A DNA stretch of 64,000 nt from Gautieria morchelliformis (lineage: Eukaryota > Basidiomycota > Agaricomycetes > Gomphales > Gomphaceae). Of this stretch, positions 31,800 to 44,878 are shown one piece after another (positions within the stretch are counted from its first letter, which is position 1; every line of letters starts with the position of its first letter). The position numbers and the translations under genes are program-made. The stretch covers positions 51,223 through 115,222 of the forward strand of contig WHVA01000375.1 in the NCBI GenBank assembly GCA_015179125.1, in the 5' to 3' direction. The notes under the pieces are model-generated. The model saw only the letters and a list, made by a program, of their open reading frames with translations, was not told the origin of the DNA and made no database searches.

Positions 31800-34700
31800 A
31801 ACTGCCGCTAAAGATGGGCCCATGTTAACTATGAATGCTGTCTACTGCACTGCGGTACGTATCTTACTTACTTACCTTCGGAAAGCGGAGACGACAATCT
31901 TAACGCCTGACAGTCCTGGCAAGTTGATGCGCGTAGTTCCCATTCCACAAATACAAGTTCATCTGATATTAATGAAAGGCGAGTTATTACAGTGGGAGAT
32001 ATGCTTTGGATTGTATTCATCAGTTAAACAGTGTCCTTCTGCGGTATTCATCATGTGGCCGGTCCTAACTGAACGTATATTTTCTGGCATTTGCCGCGGA
32101 TCTGGCAGTCACTCTCAGGATGACAATTTTGGGCTTAAATTTTCCCGTAAGATCTCTTTGAAGACTAGCTTCGCGCATTTCATTGCAGGTCACCCCAAGC
32201 CACGAAGTAGTCGACGCGGTGCCCAGATCGGAAGACAAGTTACGCACCTCGTGGTGGGCGATCGTTATATACGTCGCAGGCCGGCTCACTCGCGACTGTT
32301 GGTACATCACTACACAAGTCTTGCACTGTCAGTGTGAGAAGGGCTTTTTCTGCCAACGGAGTCAGCCGCATCTATGCGAGAATGTTGCTGGTCGTGGCCA
32401 GGCGGTTTTGCCAGCACCTTATTCAGCCCTCTGTCTGTGGTAAGCTCCTGCTGGTAGCTTTTTAAGCGATGCGAAGCCACTTTACAGGATCCATAAACTA
32501 ACGGAAGAAGAGGCTTACCGTGGTCCAACCAACCTCATGTGCCACCCACGAATAGATAGGCTCAATTCTCCGGCTTGACCAGAGGTCCTGGTGATTATAG
32601 CTGGTCCTACGAGTCGCGCAACTAATTGAAACTGAATGGTGCCGTTCATGTTGTTATTGCGGCCGACAAAGGTGCCAAAACCCAACCCCAGATAGCCAAA
32701 GAAGTCAACGCAGGATTGGACGAGGAAAATCCAGGACCCCAGTGGGAACAGAGCAAGAAGAAATATCCGTATTGGCTTAACGTCGTACGTACGGCTTCCC
32801 CAGTTTTGCAAGCTTGTGCCCCCAAAGAATTATGGGTCTTTCAGGTTGAAGAGGTTAGTTGTCGAGGATTGTACAAACTACGTGACAAATGCACTCTTGA
32901 TCTTCCGTCATTATGCAGAGGATGGATGCCACGATGATCTATTGGCCTCTTTTCAAGAAGAGAACAGGGTAAGCAATATGCATTTTTACTGTGGTGTCAC
33001 CATTCCTCAGAACAAGTGGACCATCATCCTGGGAAAGATCATTGTTTTTCGCGCCCTGTCGCATACCTTGAGAGCGGAAAGGTGAATGTCGATCAACGGT
33101 CATCAAGATAAAATAAATAGACGTAACTTGTGGAACAAGTATCATGCTGGATGTAGGGCCGCGGTGCCGGCAGTAACCGTTGCAGATATGCTTGCTAAGC
33201 TATTGCATAATACGCGGAGAAGTCTCGGCAAAAGGCGTCGGATTTCCCATGACTTCCCACTGCATCCCAGTGCCTTTGACGCTATTCACCCATACTTTGC
33301 ATAATGCATAATCCCCATTACCCACTTCCATGCCTTCCGTGGAAACCGAATGTTTCCCTCGGGGTTCCTCTTGTCTTGACGGTATACACTCTTGGCTAGA
33401 TCTCGTGGCTGCTACCTGTTCACGCTAAACTCCGCGTGCGGATCGATCCAAGCTCATCCGGCTCGGGGTTATTTCATGGCCAGGCGCTTTACGTAATTTC
33501 GTAACGCTGAAATCCGCCAACGGACCGTCGGATTTCTTACATCGCGATTTGGGATTCGAATGAGGAATAATATTAACGCGTAACGGCCAAACTTGGTCGA
33601 ACCTCCGGTTTTCATTGGTTTCGCTTCCCATAATAAAGCCGGCGCTGCACCCCAATCTCGGAATCCAGCGAATTAATTTTCTCGGTGCGGTATGTTGGTA
33701 GTCCAAAAAAACCCTGAGTAAGCCTGTGCCTTGAATTTTCGATGCAACCATAATATAATCACGCACTTTCCGGTCTAGTACCTGAGTACATATCTACTAC
33801 TTACAGTAACCCGATAGCCCGTGGTCCTAAGGATATCTAACCCTGACGCGCTCCAGGAACCTCCTGTGCTCTGTGGACCGTCAGGCGTCAGGGCTCGTCG
33901 CATGCGCGCGTACGGTGTTATGATATGGCCTGCGATCAGACCGATCTGGCTGTATTTCGACAGCTGGAATGGGGAGCGCGGGTGGGTGCTACAAACTGCC
34001 GTGTTATTCAAGATGTATTCTTATCTTTTAATATTTTGTTTCGGGATAGCCACATAGAAGCCGGCCCGGCACAGCGTATGACGACTGACCAAGCGCGACG
34101 CTCACCGGACACCATCGCCATCTAAACACATCCGTAGACGCATACACATGGTGTGCCTACACGCTTAATTAAGCTCAGGCCACCCGAAAGTGGGCGTCCC
34201 ACTGTCCTGTCTCTCGTGGGTCCGCCTCTCGGAACCACAAACACTAACAGGCTGATTATTCGCGCTGCCATTAAATAATATTGCATGCACCCCTCCACCA
34301 CCAACTACCTGCGGGTTGTTGATCATTCGCCGCGTCAGGTCGAGCCCCATCGCACGCGGATATCATGACCACGTATGAACGCGCTGGGTGACCTGAGCTG
34401 GCGAGGGGGCAGCAACCCGGCGATGGTGAGCTGCTGGCTGAGTGGATGTCCCTATCCAGACAAGTGAATTTGGGCCACGGGAAGATAAGGTATGCGGTGT
34501 GCGGTTCGGCTTAGTAGTCAAGCTCATCATGGTCTCGCCGATGCAGCAGTTCATCGGAACCAAAGAGCGACGTGGTCTTCATGGGATAGGGACACGAACG
34601 AGTTTAAGAGCGGTGCGTACACGAAAGTTACGGTGACGGGTACCAGAGCTCGAACTTCATACTCCATATGCACACCGAGGACCCTAGGCCTTAACCTTAG

Positions 34701-36700
34701 GTCCTAGGAGTTCCTCGGTGCGCTGCAGAACACCTCACGCGCGGTCATGGCGATCACGATTAGTACTATCATATGGTTATGGGTGTATGTATATACACGG
34801 GCATACGTCGCAGGGTATTGTTCCGAATCGAGAATACCTGTGCGCTATGCGGTGAGCGTCCAGTTCATGCATATGGGCTGTGCGGCTTCTCTATAGAGTA
34901 CGATGCCTGGGGAGTACTCCAAGATCCGTCATGCACAGGGTGCGGCAGAACGACAGTTGCAATCATCTCGAGCTACCCACCCGGGCCCCCATCATGATTA
35001 TACACTTTAATTCTGGGCCTCTCCATCACTATACATTCCTATATAAGACAGCTTATCTCGATAGATCTCTCGCCCAGGCGAGCTGAGATGCAGGACGAAC
35101 TTGACGAAGACGATTCCCACAAGTCGCTTACGCCGGACCCGAGAGCAAAATCTGTCTCCTAGATTTTTATGTGCCGAGACCGGAATCGGGCCCAAAGTAG
35201 CCTAATAAACACCACGTGCCTTATATCCATGGTTATGTCCGTGGCACGCGAGCTTTTGACCTCTTTTAATTCGCGCTTGCTTTCGGCAATTTACGATTGA
35301 CTGTTTGACTTTGGATACTACCCTATTATAGAGTAGGTATAAGTCTCAAATAAAGCCTTTACCGTAGCGGTGTTACAGGGAGTCATCTGCGAGCTGACGA
35401 GGAAAGCTTGATCGTCCGGGGTTGTTTGGGGACGGAATGCATCAGCTCCTTCTCAGCATTAGCAACCTGTACCTCAAAACCGACTGTCCAGCTGAAGAGG
35501 AAGAGACAGGGAGAGCAGAGCCTAATCTGATTTCACCTCTGTCGATGGTTCGGAAAATCTCCTTGGCCCGGGAGCGGGCCGGAGTGTGCAGCAGGCCTCT
35601 GCGGTTTTCGGCGGTGTCATCTAGGGCTATTCACGATGCACCTAAAATTGTGAGCGCTGGAACGCCTTGCTACGTCGGGGGGGGGGGGGGTGGCAACTAC
35701 GAGTGACCTAGGGGTTGAACCCCATTTATTGTAGACACCGAATTCTCGAGCGACTCCAACGCTTTGAAACCTGGCAGCGGGACACCTCTAATTTCGAAGT
35801 TGTCGCCTTTTCATGCAGAAGAACATGACCCGCTGATGCGAAAAGAGCATAGAGAGCTGTATCGAGGAGCCAGAAGACGGAATCGGGTAGCCGTCATCAT
35901 TCCCGCGAGTAGAGGACGTTTCCCCATGCGTGAATGTCATTGGTAGAAGCCCGGAGTCTTAAGATAAACATGGAGACGAGGAACAGCGCAAAGCGACATC
36001 GCCCGCTGATCTGCGCGAAAGGGTAAGCCTTCGATTTCGGGAACTGGAAATATTTCCTGCCAAGGATATTAGAAAGCTTAGTGAACAAACGCAGAAAACG
36101 GGAGCTCACGCTAGGTATATATACGCATCATGAAAAGCCCACGCCAAGTCTCAATCTGGTGCTTCTGTTACTGGTAGCCCCGGATCCTCGGGCTGACCCA
36201 CGAATATGGCCTTTCGAGATGAGTGCTGACCGAGATCACTGAATCGATCACTTCTTGGGTACTTAAGTAACTTACCGCTGCCAGTTTCCGTCTTCGAGGT
36301 GTCATTCCACTTCAGAAATCATCTTAGTCAAATAACCGGTTTCATGAAACACATGAAACCCAGCATGCAGCCGCCTTCGCATGCACTTGTAAGGCCACGG
36401 ATTATCATATACGTGTATATGTTAATTTCTCGTCAAAGTAGGTTCAGGTCTGCTGGAGAGTTCATTACCAATACGTGGTATTAGAAGCCGCAGCAACACT
36501 ATTCGAGAGTGTTATCGAAGACGTGCCGAATCCAGGCCTGGTTGTCTTGATTCTGAGTCATTCTTATATACAGTGACAAATAACCTATCGAACATGCAAT
36601 ATCATGACAGCACACTGCCGTGTACAAGTTTGCACATTTTGTTAGCCGGCGATATTACAGCCATGATCTCATTTGTAAGGCTTCTCTCGCTAGCTCCGGA
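31800..36700. other. Gene-poor region, degenerate
   Basis: About 4.9 kb with only short motif-free frames on both strands. Around 32626-33085 the two plus-strand frames (KKYPYWLNVVRTASPVLQAC and RLKRLVVEDCTNYVTNALLI) may be exons of an unrecognised gene. A minus-strand hydrophobic frame overlaps them, so the coding strand is uncertain. A G(13) run lies at about 35678-35690, and an imperfect hairpin at 34673-34720. Confidence 0.4.
34673..34720. repeat. Imperfect inverted repeat
   Basis: CACCGAGGA...CCTAGG on the left pairs with CCTAGGAGTTCCTCGGTG on the right, with small bulges and a central TTAACCTTAGG loop. Confidence 0.75.
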
Positions 36701-36766
36701 TTGAAGGGATACATGAGTAGACAGCACGATACAGCAGACAAGAAAATACACTCGTGATACAGAGAT

Positions 36767-38875
36767 TCAACGAGCCATATGGGCACTAACAAATGTCCAC
36801 CCCTCAGTTAATCCAAGCATCGTTGCTTTTGCGCTCGACGTTTTCCATCTCTTGCGTTTATCGCGAGTGTTTGTACTGATAAACTCGGTTCCTACTCCCT
36901 TGAACCACCTCGCCAGCCGGGGTAGCTTGATTTTAGACTCAAGTCTTGGAGGCCGCACAGGGTCCCGGTGACGAGGCTGAAGTTGTAGACGCGCCACCAC
37001 ATCATCCAAGACGCTTTTAACAACGGTATGGCGTGTCGGAGAGAGAGAACGTGGAGTTGGGAGGCGCTGAGGATGCGATTCAGAGACAGGGTGGTCGCGA
37101 ATAGACAAGAGACCTTTTCGCGCGGACAAGGCTATAACAGGGGGAGTGACATGCGTGTTTTTGCCTGAAGTATCATCCCGTGGAGGGTAATCGACCGAAC
37201 TGTGAGGTGTAGCCGGTTGAGACATTTGCTTTGTTTCAATGTTGTCTGCACCGGTGTAGACATGACCAGAGCCCGGGGGACACAATTGCTGGTGAGACGT
37301 CTCTGGTGATCGACAAGTTTGCTCGAGCCCAGATTTTTCCCTGACCGAGGAGCAAACCCGTGAATGCTCGTCTGTGTGAACATTAGGTGGCAATGCCAAG
37401 TCGATGCCTGTGATAAGTCTATCCTTTGCAGCGAGAATGTTATCATTCTGTGTCGGCAAATTCCCTTCTGTCTGAGTGTTACTCTTATCGAGCTTCACAC
37501 GCTTGAGCGGGTAACCTTCGAAGCAAGAGCCTTGCCTGGAAACGCTATCTGAGCGCAATTTCGATTGCGAAAGACCCAAATCACTCCCAATACTAGTAGC
37601 AGAATTGACCCGCTTCACCATACCTCGTTTTCTTTTCAGCACTTTGTGAAGATCGATAAGAGGGGCTCTCCGATATGGAGGGGTCGATACAGAAGGCGCA
37701 AAACTGGCGTTCTGGCGAGATAAGGATTGAATGACGGCTGACGGCTGACGCGTAAGATTGTCGGGCCTTCCCGGAGAGGTAGGGGACCATGGAAAGTTGT
37801 ATAAGTGTCTCGGCTTGGTGGTGGAGGGTGCTGGGAAGGGCAGTTGGATAACCTTGAACACAATGGTGAGGACAAATTCTCAATAAATACGACTTTGAAG
37901 CCTATGCATGGCGCACGTTTTCGTTCTTTGAACCAGCGCGAGTCGCAGGATGGTGGTCCATAATAACGTCCCTGGCACCATGGCCATGGCCTTGCTTGGG
38001 TGGAGTATCTGAAGTAATTAAGCGGTCGATTTTAGTCACGGAGTCGGAATCGCTGGTAAACAAGGGTGCAAGTCAAATCCAATCAACTCTTGAGAGAATG
38101 AACTCACTTTACAAGGTCCTTACTTATTGCTAGGGGCATAACACGATTACTGAATATGATTGGCGTGGTATGCGTGAACGTAGACTGACCGTGTCCACGT
38201 GAGGGGAGATATCGACCAGCGGACTTCCTAATGGGGAAAACATGCAAATGACTATTAGAAGGAGCCTTGAACACAAAACCTGAGGTATACAAAGCGTCAA
38301 GATCGGGTTTGAGACGAGGGCCTGTGGCGATTGGTGAATGTCTGACAAACGTCTAGCGAACGGTCGCGAATAAAATATTTGGTCATTATGTCAGTGGAAG
38401 TGGCACCTCTGACCTTCGAAGTTTGATTATCGCTGTGTCCACCCTGCCTGCTGGGCGCAACTTTCATCCTAGGATCTGTAACCCCTTTGTCTGACTCTTC
38501 TGTGTCTTTCGCAAGAGCGGGATAATTATGCGCCTTATTTTTGTGTCGAACTGGAGGCCATACTGCCGTTGGTGAGCCATGTAGCTTAGACCGCGAATGG
38601 TTGAGCGATGCAGGAGCGTTTGCACGCCATCCATGCACACGTCCATTAGCCCGATTATACTTTCCATGGCGTCCGGAAATATCCATGGCTGAACGGTATC
38701 GTACATCTTTGTCACCGAGCGTAGAAGAGGGAAGTGCGGAGACCGGAAGTGGTGGCCGGTTCCCTACCCTGCAATCTCTACCGGTACATGTAGCACAACG
38801 CCAAGCACGGAACGATTTCTCATGTACACCGCGATTAAATGCGTCGATCATTGTAAGGAGACTAGACTGGGCCAT
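36767..38875 (-). CDS. Hypothetical basic, Ser-rich protein (likely nuclear)
   Basis: Minus-strand gene chosen to start at MAQSSLLTMIDAFNRGVHEK (38875), the first Met with a plausible conserved N-terminus. It is followed by a Cys pair (CATCTGRDC) that could bind metal. Exons around 38875-38400, 38290-38110 and 38000-37930 join to the long last exon (to 36767) through an intron near 37863-37929 that restores the frame at VIQLPFPAPSTTK. The last exon is rich in Ser, Arg and Lys, has basic clusters (LKRKRGMVKR, KRVKLDK, RDKRKRW) and ends LTEGWTFVSAHMAR. No known domain was recognised. It is divergent from the SIKE-type gene, with about 220 bp between start codons. Confidence 0.5.
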
Positions 38876-39093
38876 GGGAGGCTTGAGGCATCCTGTGGAG
38901 ATCGTTACATCATGGCCACTGGGAGATAAAAAGTTTATGCATACGATGGTGACACGCTGTTCCACACGCACATAAGAGCAAGAAATTGTTAGGCGATGAG
39001 CTCTGTAGGTGGCAAATCCCACATGGGACCCGTCTCGCCATGGGACGCGTTTGTGCACATGTGCTTACTAATAAGCACGTTTCCGTCGCTCTC

Positions 39094-40607
39094 ATGGAAA
39101 ACGATTTATTTCAACTGTGGCGGCTGGTGGCAGAGCTCTCCGACCAGCTTACTCAGAATAGAGCTATAACAGCATCCCTCCAAGCTCAAGCAGGCTCTGT
39201 CAAAGTGGGTATTTTGTTCAACTCATACGATGGAAGGCTCATCTCGCGGGTACAGTTGGCAGCCTCCCATCAGGGTACTGGATTCGCCTTGAGAAGGTGC
39301 GTTCACTCATATAAGTGGTCACGTCTCTCATTCAGGTTCAGGTTCAATATGCACATGACTCAAGGTAGGAGTGGGTGGTTCGAGGCTTCCCATTTGACAA
39401 CCGCCCCGCAGAGGCTTTCGAATCTGAACTGGAGCGGATGAATGCTACATTTATTCAGCAGAATGTGGAGCTTCAAAATGACAATAAGCAACTTGCCGCT
39501 CTGCTCAAGGAATACGAGCAGACCCTCGAGAATGTCATGAGCAAGTTCCGTACCCACGCCGTTCGTGCCCTTTTTGAGGTTTTGCGATGTTCACAATCTC
39601 ATGATCTTAACACGTAGCACTCGTCACAGCAGCAAGAACTCGCCTTGACACGTCACTACGAATCATTGCTATTGTCCCGAGAAACATCTATCTTGTCATC
39701 GGACCTCATTGCCTCAACGGCACACTTCCAATCTGTTGCGCACATGTCTCACCTGTTGCGTGCTGCGCTTCGCGAGTGCGGTGGCGAACTACCTGAAGAT
39801 GAAGTGCGTCCCTCGTACAACAAATGCAATCGTACTGTTGCGCTAACTCGTAGGGGGGGTTAGATACCTAACGAAGCACGTGATGCTGAACGTGAGCAAG
39901 GCGGTTATGTGGAGGGTTCAGGACTGGATGATTGGGCCCTCGAGCGTGATTCTGAACTCGTTCGACTCGAATGCGAGAATTTTCAGCTACGGCGCATGCT
40001 TGATATCCACCCATTTCTGTCGCCCGAATCATCGCCACCTGACTCTATCCCACGGTTTGGAGGGACCTCAGAGGGCGACCACCAGCAACAGGGGAGCGTA
40101 GGTATGTTCATTGGACCTCTAAACCAAGAGTCAGGCCATCCCGATGACCTTACACTCCGTCGCCAAGCGTCACATACCCAAGGCCAAACGCAGATATCCC
40201 TTGACGGAGCACCGCAGTCTCATTCACAAGCCCATCCTCTACACATCGCGTTCCCACCCGAGGCTCCGCTAGTGACGCGTAGGTACGGACGGCGTGCCGG
40301 TAGTGGCAGCGGTAGCTTCATTGGTGGTGGGGGCTTCACGGGTATAAGTGGGGGTGGCGAACCAAGTACCAACCTAGCTACAGGGCCGTTTGGGCCATTC
40401 AGGCCATCGCTGGCTAGTGGACAAAGTCCGTGGAAGGACGGCGTGCCAGGAGAACGGAATATGAACATTCCGCCCCCCGGTCAGGACCCTGCCATGAGTG
40501 CACCAGGGCGCGAAGCCGGCGACACGAGAGATGGACAACAAGGGACGGGTTGGGATGGCTTGACCGCGATGTACCAGCGTGAAGCTGGACGGCGTGCTCC
40601 ACCCTAA
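39094..40607 (+). CDS. SIKE/FGFR1OP2-family protein (STRIPAK coiled-coil subunit)
   Basis: Six exons from the ATG at 39094. The first ([20 protein letters not shown]) and second (ending GFALRR) lead into the family core [40 protein letters not shown] and VMSKFRTHA, then [18 protein letters not shown], a helical exon with [19 protein letters not shown], and a long last exon ([14 protein letters not shown]... to 40607). The C-terminal half is Gly/Pro/Ser-rich and disordered ([14 protein letters not shown]). In animals SIKE1/FGFR1OP2 and in filamentous fungi the SCI1-type protein are small coiled-coil subunits of the striatin-interacting phosphatase and kinase complex, which controls hyphal fusion and development. 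Identification rests on the coiled-coil block. Confidence 0.78.
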
Positions 40608-40809
40608 AATACTCAGGTAAATGTGGTAGTAGATAGAACCTAATTAGAATACAGTACTTAATTAAAGCTCACGCATCATGCTTCGAGTTGAGACGTTATC
40701 AGGTGTTTTCAATGTGCAGATTTATCGAACTAATTCCCCAAATCGAGCTGGTCACCTACAGTACCGCTCTGTGGCCAAGTGTGGGCCAGCGTCTATAACA
40801 ACTTCGCTG

Positions 40810-42089
<1,280 letters not shown>

Positions 42090-42169
42090 ATCTTCACGAG
42101 TAACCTTTAATAACTTCGAGGAATTTACCTCCAAACATGTATCCTCAAAACGTAAAAGCCACTCCATAC

Positions 42170-44361
42170 CTATTTCTTCTTCTCAGAATGGTCGGCAGCC
42201 ACAATCCACCGCTTTGGCACCCCTTGCTCGATCAGAAATTCGGTGACCGCCTTGATCTGCTTTCCCTGTACTAGCACTTCCATCATATTCCCCTTACCAG
42301 GGACAGGGGACACTGCCACGCATTTAATAATGACGAGCAAAGCTATGGGATGAAGAGAGTATACATACCGGAAGTCGAAGTTGCACATATTCGTTTCAGT
42401 TCATCACCCATGAACTCGGGAGAGACGAAAAAAGTCTCGCATCCTGTCACCAGCGTCGAGGCTTTTCGTCCTTGTCTCACTTTCACCATCACAGAGACAG
42501 GGTTCAACTGACCCTTCCTAAATCAGGGAATGATGTCACCCACCCCCCCTGCTGCGGGAAAGTCACCAAGCAGACCTACCGGATTACAGGGTCTTCACCG
42601 TCGATAGCAACTTCATGCCAGTTCTGCATGCGCTCATACAACCGCTTGACGGCTTCATCTCGCTTGATGTATGGAACTGTCTCGCCAGATTTGGGCGCCA
42701 CGAGCACAGACAGAAGAAGTTCGTCAGGGTGTATGTACTGCTGCTCCCGAGCATTTGCTAGAGAGTGAGAGGCAGCATATTCGTTGATTATCGTCCGAAG
42801 ATCTATCAGTGAGTATAGATCCTTGGGACTAAACCAATTTGAGGATATCAGTTGGTGATATAATGTAGGTACGCACTTCTTCCCAATTGCTTCGAAGAAT
42901 TGAACACTCTGGGCATGCGGCTTCCACAATTCTCGCACAATGATTTCTTTCACCTTTCCTCTGTCGCTCTTCTCTCGTTTGGTTTTCGTTTCCTCTCGCT
43001 TTTCCTTGTCGCCTACAGTCTGATAGGAGACGTGAGCCTGTATCTCGGGATGCGATGCATTGACACCGAGTATATTCAGATCCCCTTTGAAGTCCTTAAG
43101 ACGAAGGAAACCGTCCTTCTCGATTGTCCTCAGAAATGCTGTTAAATTTTTGTAATTAGAGTGTTTGATGTCAACTGGAGTGGATATCGCCTGTGAAGAC
43201 AACGGGCGAGAAGGCAGTATGTATGTTGAATATAAAGTGGAAGACGTAATCGGGAACGCAGAGGGAGGAAGCTTTGATAGCTGAGAGTAAATGGCTTGAA
43301 TAGTGCTCCTTCGAAGGATTTCTGTGATTTCTGGCAGCCCATTGCGTCAGCGGTAAACGTCTTGTTGATTGAAGATGCCGACCTTGGGGAGTCGTTTCTG
43401 GTAAAGCGGCTGAAGGCATATCTGCATGTTGATGTGATTCGACGGTCCTCGACGGGCCCTCACCTTTGTCCTGTTCTATCTCCGAGAAATGACTCGTAGC
43501 CTCTGCCTCGTCGGGTTCATTGGCCCCGTCAGTCTTCGTGAGGAAAGGAGACATTTCAAAGGAATCTGGAATGTCTGATTTGCGACCCATGCCCCAAAGA
43601 CTATCTCCAAACGTATGTAGAATGTGGACTGCTTTGCCTTTCACGTCCTTCTGAAGCTCTTCCGCGTGGACTGCCATTCGACCAACCGCTAAAGGCGGAG
43701 TGAGTGCGCGACGAGCAGTAACATGATGAGTAACAGCCACGAGGTCAGTTCTACGAATATTATGGGGATGTTGAATGACTTTCTGACATACATCCATGAA
43801 TCCTGAGGCGTCAGAAGTGCAGGATTAACGCACCGCCAGGAATCATCAGGTCAGCACCACCCATGAGGACCGGTATTACAGCCGGCGGAGTAGACAGAAC
43901 TGGTAACAGTGTGGGTTGTTTCCAAAGCGTATACACTTAGACAGGCGTGCTATTAGATACGCCATGGCCCTTAAACAATATTTTGCAGAGGCCCACCGGT
44001 GGGAATCAGATCATTAGAGGCCTTCCCAAGACTGAACCATAGAGGATCCCCTTCAGGCGAAAGGTACGCAACCTATATAAACTCAGTACTGATATACCAA
44101 GATCCGTGAAGACTCGATCACTGACACCCGGTTCATCTAAGTGCGTGTTGAATTTTAAGGACAGGAGAGACTCGGGAACCAGAGTATCTCCAGTCTCTGC
44201 TTCAAGAGAAAAGGTCTGGACGATGCGCTGTTTGAGCTTCCTACGATCCGAGCTCCTCAGTGGCGCTTGATATTCTCTGTGAATATGTATATGGTCAAAT
44301 TTTGAGCTCACTTCAACTCACCAGAAGTCTTAATATCGTGAAACGGCTTCTTAAAGGCCAT
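42170..44361 (-). CDS. TMA64: Translation factor eIF2D / Tma64 (ligatin)
   Basis: Non-canonical initiation and recycling factor that binds the 40S subunit. The start is MAFKKPFHDIKTS at 44361, a short intron, then APLRSSDRRKLKQRI, the PUA-domain entry. VYALWKQPTLLPVLSTPP, LMGGADLMIPGG (about 43910-43820) and VHILHTFGDSLWGMG (about 43620) follow the eIF2D N-terminal order. The middle exons carry the winged-helix/SWIB-like region (KNLTAFLRTIEKDGFLRLKD, LWKPHAQSVQFFEAIGKKC). The last exon is the SUI1 end: MMEVLVQGKQIKAVTEFLIE, GVPKRWIVAADHSEKKK, stop at 42170. At least six introns are needed. It is convergent with DIM1, with 80 bp between the stops. Confidence 0.85.
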
Positions 44362-44878
44362 ACTAGACGTCGCTGCGGCTCACCCACTGTTTATATCCTA
44401 GTGTCTAGCACAACTTGCCACAGCTTGGTGATTGATAGAACGGACTACAAACGCTCAAGAAGCCGGCGTCATTGCGTAAGCACAGCAGTTTTCCCACTTC
44501 GGTCACTTTTGCCCTGCGGTTCGTAACGAATTTCGCTGGACAGCGGAGATCGCGCCTCATAAATGCAACCAGTCCCTATAATTAGAACGACTATCTTCTA
44601 ATCGTAACAATCATTAATCAAGCTTCAAGCTCAAGGACTAGGTCTAAGGTCGACACTTATGTAGTTTATCTCGGTGGTCACGACAAAGTTCTTGCCGGCT
44701 CAGACCTTCTCCCAGTCGCTCGGACGCTCTCGGCTGTGAGAACTTGTGCACTGCCTCAGCGAGGCGGTACTGCATATCTGCACAGCATTGCTTCGGTTCT
44801 AATATAGGATTCTGGATTGACAGGCACGCCTCGCCAGCCTTTTCTTTGCCTTGCCTATAGGTCCAGCAATTTTGAATC

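Noticed and set aside
33470..33580. tRNA-like B box (GATTCGAAT)
   Set aside because: No A box or cloverleaf could be drawn around it; no tRNA gene was supported anywhere in the window.
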